Below are positions 6,531 to 13,061 of a stretch of DNA of 13,061 nucleotides, in pieces. This DNA comes from Gemmatimonadota bacterium (GTDB taxonomy: Bacteria > Gemmatimonadota > Gemmatimonadetes > Gemmatimonadales > GWC2-71-9). Below the pieces are notes generated by a model that was not told the origin of the DNA, made no database searches, and worked only from the letters and a program-made list of their open reading frames with translations. The first letter of the stretch is position 1; every line of letters starts with the position of its first letter. The position numbers were made by a program, and so were the translations under genes. Where the stretch lies: contig QHUQ01000007.1 in NCBI GenBank assembly GCA_003221985.1, positions 1-13,061 on the forward strand, written 5' to 3'.

Positions 6531-7316
6531 GTGAACGTCACTTGTCCGTCGTGCGAAACGGTGTACCGCGTGGATCCGGCCAAGGTCCCCGCGGGGGGCC
6601 TGCGTGCGCGCTGCAGTGTGTGCAGCAACGTATTCGCGGTGAGCCTCGACGGTGCCGGCGCCCCCGTTGCACCTCCCAAGCCTCCGGCAGCGACGCCCGG
6701 CCCGCCCGGCCCGCCCGGCCCGCCCGGCCCCCCCCCGCCCGCTCGGCCGGCGATGGCTCCGCCGACTCGGCCGGCGATGCCGGTGGCTCCGCCGGTCGGC
6801 CGGCCCGCAGCTCCGGCGCGTCCTGTGTTTGCCGCTCCCGCGGCTCCTTCTCGTCCGGCCGCTCCTCCGGCCCCCGCGCCCGCAATGACGACGCCGCGTC
6901 CGGTCGCGCCGCCGCCGCCCGCGCCGACTGCTCCGGCCCGCGCGGCCGCGCCGCCCCCGCCCGCACGCGTTGCGCCTGCTGCGCCTGCTGCGTCTGCTGC
7001 GCCTGGTGCAGGTGTGAGCACGCCGGGCAAGCGTCCCACGGGGCCACTGCGTCCCGTCAATCCATTTATGGTTCAGGATCCGAAACAGAAGGCGCGGCGG
7101 CTCGCGCGGGCGCTCATTTCCGACATGCTGGTCTATCATCCGGAGAAGCGGCAGCAGGGTATTCGCGACGGCACACTGCCGCAGCTGTTCAAGGACGAGA
7201 TCGAGAAGAGCTGGCAGGAGTACGTGGAGCAAGTCGGCGCCGAGATGGCGCAGAGCACGCCGTTCTGGACCGAGGCTCTGAACGAAATTCTAGCGGGGGG
7301 GCATAAGCTGTTCTAA
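6531..7316 (+). CDS. MJ0042-type zinc-finger protein with proline-rich linker
   Basis: A 261-residue protein in three parts. Residues 1-36 are an MJ0042-type zinc finger with Cys5, Cys8, Cys28 and Cys31 and the family pattern CPSC-ETVYRVDPAKVP-CSVCSNVF. Residues about 45-175 are a disordered Pro/Ala-rich linker that opens with four GPP triplets. Residues about 185-261 are a compact helical domain (KARRLARALISDMLVYHPEK, then a KDEIEKSWQEYVEQVG helix). MJ0042 fingers are common in Myxococcota and Gemmatimonadota regulators and envelope proteins; the role here is unknown. The GTG start has GAGG eight bases upstream and lies three bases after the GGDEF gene. Its stop overlaps the prfB start (TAATG). 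Confidence 0.82.
   Translation: MNVTCPSCETVYRVDPAKVPAGGLRARCSVCSNVFAVSLDGAGAPVAPPKPPAATPGPPGPPGPPGPPPPARPAMAPPTRPAMPVAPPVGRPAAPARPVFAAPAAPSRPAAPPAPAPAMTTPRPVAPPPPAPTAPARAAAPPPPARVAPAAPAASAAPGAGVSTPGKRPTGPLRPVNPFMVQDPKQKARRLARALISDMLVYHPEKRQQGIRDGTLPQLFKDEIEKSWQEYVEQVGAEMAQSTPFWTEALNEILAGGHKLF
6699..6730 (+). repeat. Tandem 9-base repeat encoding Gly-Pro-Pro
   Basis: The unit GGCCCGCCC is repeated three times exactly, plus a partial fourth, in frame, giving collagen-like GPPGPPGPPGPP at residues 57-68 of the zinc-finger protein. Its near-identity makes it prone to copy-number change and to sequencing error. Confidence 0.85.
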
Positions 7317-8290
7317 TGAGCCTTTCAGAACGTTTCGCCGATTTCGATCGCCGGCTCACCGAGCTCAGGAGCTTTCTTTGACGTCGACGGAAAGACCGCG
7401 CGCCTCGCGGAGCTCGAGCAGAAAATGGCCGACGGCGCGCTCTGGGCCGACTCCGAGCGCGCCCGCCAGACCGTCGCTGAAGTCAAATCGCTGAAGGGGT
7501 GGCTCGAGCCCTACCACGCGCTGCGCAAGCGGGTGGATGAGGGCCGTGAGCTGAACGAGCTGCTCGAAGCCGAATCCCATATCGATCTCTCGCTGCAGCG
7601 GTCCCTCGAGACGGAGGCGGAGCAGATCGCCGGCCGCCTCGAGGCGCTCGAGATGCAGAACATGCTGCGCGGGCCCGACGACGCGCGCGATGCGCTGCTC
7701 ACCATTCATCCGGGGGCGGGTGGCACCGAGTCCCAGGACTGGGCCGAGATGCTCGTGCGCATGTACACGCGCTGGGCCGAGCGGCACGGGTTCGCGGTCG
7801 CGGTGCTCGACATCCTGCCGGGCGAAGAAGCGGGGATCAAGTCGGCCGAGATCGAGATCCGCGGCCGCTACGCGTTCGGGCTGCTGCGGGCGGAGAAGGG
7901 CGCGTGTTCCGGGCGTCCGGCAAGGGCGGCCAGCACGTCAACAAGACGTCGTCGGCGGTGCGGATCACGCATCTGCCGACCGGCATCGTCGTTTCCTGCC
8001 AGCAGGAGCGCAGCCAGGGGAAGAACAAGGCGACGGCGATGAAGATGTTGAAGGCGCGGTTGTACGAACGGGCGGTCGCCGAGCGCGACGCGAAGAAAGC
8101 GGAGGTCGACAAGCAGAAGACCGACATCGCGTGGGGCAACCAGATCCGCTCCTACGTCTTCCAGCCGTACACCATGGTGAACGATCACCGCACCGAGCTG
8201 AAGGTCAGTGACGTGCACAAGGTGATGGACGGCGACCTCGATCCATTCATCGAAGCGTTCCTGAAGCGCTTCGGCAACAAGGCTGCCTAG
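7316..8290 (+). pseudogene. prfB: Peptide chain release factor 2, programmed frameshift, internal deletion
   Basis: RF2 ends translation at UGA and UAA. The gene opens with MSLSERFADFDRRLTELRSFL, an in-frame TGA at 7379-7381, then continues in the +1 frame as DVDGKTARLAELEQKM: the classic RF2 arrangement. The N-terminal domain and [20 protein letters not shown] are intact up to LLRAEKG (ending near 7901). From about 7904 the C-terminal part resumes in a different frame as [15 protein letters not shown], containing the catalytic GGQ, followed by IPTG-like [16 protein letters not shown] and a normal C-terminus. Compared with family members, about 45 residues (the segment starting VHRLVR and holding the RRHTSF strand) are missing and the frame is lost, so no full-length protein can be made from this sequence. 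The 5' frame runs on to a stop at 8042. It overlaps its neighbours by one base on each side (TAATG; TAGTG). RF2 is essential, so a local assembly error is a strong possibility. Confidence 0.85.
7367..7382 (+). promoter_or_regulatory. RF2 programmed +1 frameshift site
   Basis: The sequence AGG AGC TTT CTT TGA C has the Shine-Dalgarno-like AGGAG at the same distance from CTT TGA C as AGGGGG in the E. coli prfB site. Slippage on CTT and poor recognition of UGA when RF2 is scarce give autoregulation. The site is fully preserved despite the lesion further downstream. Confidence 0.93.
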
Positions 8291-9741
8291 TGCGCGAGAA
8301 GCTCACCGAGCTCGTGGAGCGGGGGATCGAACCGTATGCGTACCGGTTCGAGCGCACCGCGACGGCGCAGCAGGCGCGCGCCGCCTACAAGACGGACGAC
8401 GATCCGGCGCAGTATGCCCTCGCCGGCCGGCTGGTCGCGCTGCGGCCGCACGGCAAGACGACGTTCGCCCACCTCGAAGACCCGAGTGGAAAGATCCAGC
8501 TCTACTTCAAGGGCGATGAGCTCGGTACCGCGACGTATGCGTTGCTGGAGCTGCTCGATCTCGGCGACCACCTCGGCGTCGAGGGTCGCCTGATGAAGAC
8601 CCGCACCGGCGAAATCACGCTGCGCGTGGCGCGGTTCACGCTGCTGTCCAAGGCGCTGCGGCCGCTGCCGCTCGGCAAAGAGGACGCGAGCGGCGTCAAA
8701 CACGGCGAGCTGTCCGATCCCGAGCTCAGGTCCCGGCAGCGGTATGCCGATCTCGCCGTGCATCCGGAGGTGCGGGAAATCTTCCGGCTGCGCAGCCGGA
8801 TTGTGCAAGGAATACGGGCTTTCCTCGATGGCAAGGGGTATCTGGAAGTGGAGACGCCGGTGCTGCAGCCGCTGTACGGCGGCGCCGCGGCGGTACCGTT
8901 CGAGACGCATTACGCGGCGCTGGACACGACGTGCTATCTCCGCATCGCCGACGAGCTGTACCTCAAGCGCTGTCTCGTCGGCGGGCTCGAGCGGGTGTAC
9001 GAGATCGGTCACGATTTTCGCAACGAGGGGCTGTCGCGGTTTCACAATCCGGAATTCACGATGGCGGAGTGGTATCAGGCGTACGCGGACTACAACGACA
9101 TGGCTGCCCTCACCGAGGAGATGCTGGCGGGGCTCGTGGTGCAGCTGTTCGGCACCACCAGGCTCGAGCGCCACGGCGCGACGCTGTCGTTCGAGCGCCC
9201 GTTCGCGCGCCAAGACTATTATGGGCTGGTGCGCGAGCATGCCGGTGTCGATCTCACGAAAGCGAAGGACGCCGAGCTGCGCGCCGTGCTCAAGCAGCAC
9301 AACTCACCGGACGCGGAGAAGCTCAGCGGGCCGCAACTGGTCGACGAGGTCTTCAAGACCTGCGTCGAGCCCAAGCTCGTGCAACCGACGTTCGTCTTCG
9401 ACTATCCGCTCGCGTTGTCGCCGCTCGCCAAGCCGAAGCGAGGCGACCCGAACAAGGTCGAGCGCTGGGAGTTGTTCGTGCAGCATCGCGAGCTGGCGAA
9501 CGCGTTCAGCGAGCTGAACGACCCCGATGAGCAGCGGCGCCGCTTCGAGCAGCAGGCCGCCCTGCGCGCCGCGGGCGACGACGAGGCGCAGCAGCTGGAC
9601 GAGGATTTCCTGCGGGCGCTGGAGTACGGCATGCCGCCCGCCGGCGGCGTGGGGATGGGCGTGGACCGGCTGACGATGATCCTCGCCGACCAGACGAACA
9701 TTCGCGACGTCATTCTGTTCCCGATGCTACGGCCGGAATGA
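8290..9741 (+). CDS. lysS: Lysine--tRNA ligase, class II
   Basis: A 483-residue class II lysyl-tRNA synthetase, which charges tRNA-Lys in the cytoplasm. Residues about 40-125 are the OB-fold anticodon-binding domain (ALAGRLVALRPHGKTTFAHL). The catalytic core has motif 1 (GYLEVETPVLQPLYGGAAA, from about 183), motif 2 (YEIGHDFRNEG through HNPEFTMAEWY, about 237-258) and motif 3 (GGVGMGVDRLTMIL, about 451-464), ending in the usual NIRDVILFPMLRPE. Length is normal for the family. The GTG start overlaps the prfB TAG by one base and gives the standard EKLTELVERGIEPYAYRFE opening. No in-frame ATG fits better. Pairing of prfB with lysS is common in bacteria. Its TGA overlaps the permease start. Confidence 0.96.
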   Translation: MREKLTELVERGIEPYAYRFERTATAQQARAAYKTDDDPAQYALAGRLVALRPHGKTTFAHLEDPSGKIQLYFKGDELGTATYALLELLDLGDHLGVEGRLMKTRTGEITLRVARFTLLSKALRPLPLGKEDASGVKHGELSDPELRSRQRYADLAVHPEVREIFRLRSRIVQGIRAFLDGKGYLEVETPVLQPLYGGAAAVPFETHYAALDTTCYLRIADELYLKRCLVGGLERVYEIGHDFRNEGLSRFHNPEFTMAEWYQAYADYNDMAALTEEMLAGLVVQLFGTTRLERHGATLSFERPFARQDYYGLVREHAGVDLTKAKDAELRAVLKQHNSPDAEKLSGPQLVDEVFKTCVEPKLVQPTFVFDYPLALSPLAKPKRGDPNKVERWELFVQHRELANAFSELNDPDEQRRRFEQQAALRAAGDDEAQQLDEDFLRALEYGMPPAGGVGMGVDRLTMILADQTNIRDVILFPMLRPE

Positions 9742-10908
9742 TGCCGATCCTCAGCGTGATGCTGCAGGTCCTGCTCCTGGGAGCCGCGGCCACGGCGGTC
9801 TTCGTGATCGCCACCAATTGGCCGTCGCGCCTCGATCTGCGCGTCGCGATGCGCTACCTGCGCAGCCGCCGCTCATCCCGGCTGCTGTCGCTGATCACGG
9901 TCATCGCCGTCGGCGGCGTCACCATCGGCGTCATGGCGCTGGTGATCGTGCTCGGCGTGATGAACGGGATGCAAAACGACCTGCGCGAGAAAATCCTCGT
10001 CGTGAATCCGCACCTGCGCATTCTCACCTACGGGGAAGGGCTGCGTCTCGATGATTGGGCCGAGGTGATCACCAAGGTACGACGGACGCCCGGTGTCGTC
10101 GCGGCGGCGCCGTTCGTCCTGACGCAGGGACTGATCTCCGCCGGGCACGACTACGCCGAGGGCGTGGCGGTGGTCGGCGTCGAGTCGGACACCGGGTCGC
10201 GCGCGGTGACGAGCCTGCCGCACTACTTCACCAAGGGCGACCTGGCGTTCCGGACGACGCAACCGGGCGTGGAAGGCGGCATTGCGATCGGGACCCGGCT
10301 CGCGAGTAAGCTGTCGGCGTATCCCGGGGACATCGTGACGATGGTCGCGCCGGCCGGCTCGCAGTTCAACCGCAGCCTCGGCGCGTTCGTCCCGAAATAT
10401 CGGCGCTACGAAGTCACCGGCCTGTTCGAGACGGGGATGTACGACTACGACAACAGCTATGTGGTGATGCGGCGCCAGGCGGCGCAGGACTTCGCCGGGC
10501 TGGGCGGGGCGGTGACCGGGCTCGAGGTGCGGCTCGCCCATCCGGAACGCGCCAGCGAATACGCCCAGCAGCTGGAGAACATGCTCGGCTATCCATATCG
10601 CGCGCTCGACTGGCAATTGCAAAACCGCTCGCTGTTCTCCGCATTGAAGCTCGAGAAGCTCGCGATGGGGCTGGTCGTTTTCCTCATCTGCGTCGTCGCG
10701 GCGTTCAACGTCGTGGGGACGCTGACGATGGTGGTGCGCGACAAGACCCGCGAGATCGGCATCCTGCTCGCCATGGGCATGCAGCGGGGCCGCATCCGAC
10801 GCGCTGGCGGTCGTTGCCGCGAGCCTGGTGATCGCGACGCTGGCGCCGCTGTACCCCAGCACCCAGGCCGCCCGGCTCGATCCGGTGAGCGCCATCCGCT
10901 ACGAATGA
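9738..10908 (+). pseudogene. lolC: LolC/LolE-family lipoprotein-release permease, internal deletion
   Basis: Inner-membrane subunit of the LolCDE ABC transporter, which frees lipoproteins for transfer to the outer membrane. Seen here: a conserved opening DLRVAMRYLRSRR, a first transmembrane helix with GVMALVIVLGVMNGMQNDL, a large periplasmic domain, a second membrane helix (LVVFLICVVAAFNVVGTLTM) and the cytoplasmic TREIGILLAMGM. After RGRIRR (near 10797) the frame shifts. The family C-terminus DALAVVAASLVIATLAPLYP and [12 protein letters not shown] follows in another frame and ends with TGA at 10906-10908. About 55-60 residues with the third helix are missing. The 5' frame instead runs on into lolD, giving a 622-residue ORF that I take to be an artefact of the lesion. 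An extra hydrophobic segment (residues about 5-26) precedes the usual N-terminus. LolC and LolE cannot be told apart here. Confidence 0.82.
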
Positions 10909-11606
10909 ACGCGCTCGTCGTAGCCAAGGCGATCCGCCGGGTCTTCGCGGGCGGCGATGGGCAGCTGCTCGAGATCCTGCGCGGCGTCGATGTCGAGGTC
11001 CGGCGCGGCGAGTTCGTCGCCATCGTGGGTGCTTCCGGCGCGGGCAAGAGCACGCTGCTGCATTTGCTCGGCGCGCTGGACAGCCCCACGACCGGGGACA
11101 TCTGGCTCGACGGCTCGCGCTATGCCGATCTCGACGCCCGCGGCGCGGCGGAGCTCCGGAACCGCAAGCTTGGATTTGTGTTCCAGTTTCATCACTTGCT
11201 GCGCGAGTTCTCGGCGTTGGAAAACGTCATGATGCCGCTGCTGATCGGCGGCGCCTCGCCGCGCAAAGCGCGCTCGCGCGCCGAAGAGGTGCTGTCCGAG
11301 GTCGGTATGGCGGGACGGATGAGCCATCGCCCCGCCGAGCTGTCCGGCGGCGAGCAGCAACGCTGCGCGGTCGCGCGCGCGCTGGTGCACGATCCGAGCG
11401 TGGTCCTCGCCGATGAGCCGTCCGGCAACCTGGATCACGCCAATGCCGAGCGGCTACACGAGATCTTCTTCCGCCTGGCGCGGGAATACGAGACGGCGGT
11501 CGTCGTCGTCACGCACAATCGCCAGCTCGCCGGCCGGGCGGACCGGGTGCTCTTACTGGAGGACGGCCGACTCACCACCGTGAGCTCGGTCGATGCGATC
11601 CCCTGA
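10905..11606 (+). CDS. lolD: Lipoprotein-releasing ABC transporter ATPase LolD
   Basis: A 233-residue ABC ATPase of the LolD/MacB type that powers lipoprotein release by the neighbouring permease. It has Walker [10 protein letters not shown], the Q-loop [20 protein letters not shown], signature [15 protein letters not shown], Walker [13 protein letters not shown] and the switch His in VVVVTHN. FHHLL and EFSALENV are characteristic of LolD. The ATG at 10905 overlaps the true permease stop by four bases (ATGA), the expected operon arrangement. The same frame is open upstream only because of the permease lesion. It ends one base into mcsA (TGATG). Confidence 0.94.
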   Translation: MNALVVAKAIRRVFAGGDGQLLEILRGVDVEVRRGEFVAIVGASGAGKSTLLHLLGALDSPTTGDIWLDGSRYADLDARGAAELRNRKLGFVFQFHHLLREFSALENVMMPLLIGGASPRKARSRAEEVLSEVGMAGRMSHRPAELSGGEQQRCAVARALVHDPSVVLADEPSGNLDHANAERLHEIFFRLAREYETAVVVVTHNRQLAGRADRVLLLEDGRLTTVSSVDAIP

Positions 11607-12133
11607 TGCTCTGCGATAACTGCAAGGAGCGCGACGCAATCATCAACCTGACGCAGGTGGAGCACGACTCCAAAGTGACCCTGCATCTGTGCGAACAATG
11701 CGCGCAGCAGAAGGGCGTGGAAACCGGCGGCGCCGTCCTCAAGACCCCGCTCGGCGGCTTCTTGACCGCACTGGGGAAGGGTGGCGGGGGAGCGGGGGCG
11801 GGGGGCGCGCTCGTTCCGGCCGCGGCCGACGGCGTACGCTGCCCGGCGTGCGGCAGCACGCTGCGCGACTTCCGTGACTCCGGCCGGCTCGGCTGCGATC
11901 AATGCTATGTGTCGTTCGACGCGCATCTGCGCGATTTGCTGCGGCGGCTGCACGGCTCCAGCCAGCACGTGGGCGAGCGCTACGTGGCGCCGGGCGAAAC
12001 GGAAGGCGGGAGCGACGCATCGGACCCCCGCAGCCGGCTGCTGGAGTTAAAAGCGCAGCTGCGCCAGGCCGTCGAAGGCGAAAACTTCGAGCTCGCGGCC
12101 GAGCTGCGGGACCGCATTCGGGTGCTCGAGTAA
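11606..12133 (+). CDS. mcsA: McsA, zinc-binding activator of the McsB arginine kinase
   Basis: A 175-residue protein with four CxxC pairs: Cys3/6, Cys29/32, Cys79/82 and Cys97/100, two zinc modules in the McsA pattern ([37 protein letters not shown]). A Gly/Ala-rich linker (about 57-74) separates them, and a C-terminal UVR motif (LKAQLRQAVEGENFELAAEL, about 146-175) follows. In Firmicutes McsA activates McsB and links it to stress-regulated proteolysis. It overlaps lolD and mcsB by one base each (TGATG, TAATG), which supports a joint role with McsB. Confidence 0.93.
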   Translation: MLCDNCKERDAIINLTQVEHDSKVTLHLCEQCAQQKGVETGGAVLKTPLGGFLTALGKGGGGAGAGGALVPAAADGVRCPACGSTLRDFRDSGRLGCDQCYVSFDAHLRDLLRRLHGSSQHVGERYVAPGETEGGSDASDPRSRLLELKAQLRQAVEGENFELAAELRDRIRVLE

Positions 12134-13061
12134 TGGATCTCTCGCTCCTGCCCGATGGCGGCATGCGCTGGCTGGACGCATCGGGCCCCAAGTCGACCAT
12201 CGTGCTGTCCACGCGAATCCGGCTGGCGCGCAACGTCCGTGGGATTCCCTTCAGCCAGCGGGCGAAGGACGGCGACCGCACGGCGGTGTTGGAGCGGGTC
12301 AGCGAGGCGGCGGCGTCCTCCGATCATCTGGCGTCGGCCGTGGCATTCCATCTCGATCAAATGGAGCGCCCCGAACGGCAATTGCTCCATGAGCGCCATT
12401 TAGTCAGTAAGGAATTGGCAGGGTTGGAGCGCGAGTCGCGGCCCCGCCCGGGTGCGGCGCTGCTGGTGCAAGACCAGGTCGGCGTGATGGTGAATGAGGA
12501 GGACCACTTACGGCTGCACGGCATGTGGTCCGGAGTCGATTTGGAAGACGCATATGCGGCGGTGGAAGCCGTAGACGTCGAACTCGGCCGGCTCGTTCCT
12601 TTCGCCTTTCATCCGGAATTTGGCTATCTTACGTCCTGTCCGACGAATGCGGGAACGGGGCTCCGGGCCAGCGTACTTATCCATTTGCCGGGCCTTGTTT
12701 TGACCAAGGAAATCAACAAAGTTCTGCAAGGCCTCACGCAGGTTGGATTGACCTTTCGGGGCTTGTACGGGGAAGGCAGCGAAGTCGTCGGAAATTTCTT
12801 CCAGTTGTCCAACCAAACAACCTTGGGGAAGACAGAAGACGAGCTGATCGACCACCTCGGGAAGATCGTGCGCCAGGTGGTGGAATACGAAGAACAGGCA
12901 CGGGACGTCCTGTTGCGGACGGCGCCGGATGAGGTGGAAGACAAGACATGGCGCGCCTACGGTCTGTTGAAGCACGCGCGCCAGCTGTCGTTTGAAGAGA
13001 CGATGAATCTGTTGAGCGGTGTGCGGTTGGGCGTTGGGCTGAATCTGCTCCCCGGACCGGG
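12133..13061 (+). CDS. mcsB: McsB protein-arginine kinase, 3' end beyond the window
   Basis: The first 309 residues of an ATP:guanido phosphotransferase that phosphorylates arginine residues on proteins, marking them for ClpC-type degradation. Visible features are STRIRLARNVRGIPF (26-40), NEEDHLRLHGM (121-131, Glu122), the active-site region SCPTNAGTGLRASVLIHLPG with Cys169, and GLYGEGSEVVGNFFQLSNQ. The reading frame is open throughout and leaves at the right edge; roughly 45-50 residues would be missing against the family length of about 355. From about 12350 the DNA is less GC-rich and uses more A/T-ending codons (CAA, TTA, AAT, GAA) than the genes before it. McsB is best known from Firmicutes. 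The TAATG junction with mcsA fixes the start. Confidence 0.94.
   Translation, partial: MDLSLLPDGGMRWLDASGPKSTIVLSTRIRLARNVRGIPFSQRAKDGDRTAVLERVSEAAASSDHLASAVAFHLDQMERPERQLLHERHLVSKELAGLERESRPRPGAALLVQDQVGVMVNEEDHLRLHGMWSGVDLEDAYAAVEAVDVELGRLVPFAFHPEFGYLTSCPTNAGTGLRASVLIHLPGLVLTKEINKVLQGLTQVGLTFRGLYGEGSEVVGNFFQLSNQTTLGKTEDELIDHLGKIVRQVVEYEEQARDVLLRTAPDEVEDKTWRAYGLLKHARQLSFEETMNLLSGVRLGVGLNLLPGP

Noticed and set aside
5667..7232. A 521-residue minus-strand ORF
   Set aside because: It crosses two clear plus-strand genes and reads as Arg/Gly/His-rich low-complexity sequence where it opposes the proline-rich linker; a GC-driven shadow.
7425..8042. A 205-residue ORF starting at the ATG at 7425
   Set aside because: It is the middle of prfB. 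The real start is at 7316 with a programmed frameshift at 7379, and its last about 45 residues are out-of-frame translation after the lesion near 7902.
9738..11606. A single 622-residue ORF joining a LolC/E-type permease to LolD
   Set aside because: The bridge after residue 353 is out-of-frame permease sequence. The true permease C-terminus is present in the +1 frame and stops at 10908 in an ATGA overlap with lolD, so this is a frame lesion, not a designed fusion.

Overview
The window is a GC-rich bacterial chromosome segment. Gene content and order (PD40 lipoprotein, PorV/PorQ-type outer-membrane protein, prfB-lysS-lolCD-mcsAB) suggest a Gram-negative diderm, most likely Gemmatimonadota. That placement is inferred from protein character and synteny as I remember it; no search was run. 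Almost all genes are core or housekeeping. I see no transposase, phage gene, CRISPR array or defence system.

Layout. The end of an rRNA operon (5S rRNA and a strong terminator) occupies about 50-206. Two exported-protein genes on the minus strand follow: an unknown secreted protein (237-860) and a PD40 beta-propeller lipoprotein (941-1873). From 2066 to the right edge everything is on the plus strand and tightly packed, often with 1- or 4-base stop/start overlaps. The order is era, a Trm112-type zinc ribbon, a PorV/PorQ-family barrel protein, an unknown exported protein, a TerC-family membrane protein, a degenerate GGDEF protein, an MJ0042 zinc-finger/proline-rich protein, prfB, lysS, a LolC/E-type permease, lolD, mcsA and mcsB (cut by the window end).

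How the genes work together. prfB and lysS serve translation and era serves ribosome assembly. LolC/E and LolD would release lipoproteins from the inner membrane, and the PD40 protein is a possible client. McsA and McsB form the protein-arginine phosphorylation pair that tags proteins for ClpC-type proteolysis. The overlapping starts suggest one transcript from at least 6531 to the end.

What stands out. (1) prfB keeps a textbook +1 programmed frameshift site, but the gene then loses about 45 conserved residues and its frame just before the GGQ region. (2) The LolC/E permease has a similar internal loss of about 55-60 residues, which puts its 5' part in frame with lolD and creates a false 622-residue fusion ORF. 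(3) The GGDEF protein begins in the middle of a receiver domain. Three losses of similar size in conserved genes within 5.2 kb point to assembly deletions or to a recurrent deletion process. (4) A palindromic array of an 8-base unit (TTGGGCGG) lies inside the signal-peptide coding region of the PorV-like gene, and a variant (TTGGGGGG twice) lies in the signal peptide of the next gene. This looks like a protein-coding palindromic repeat family.
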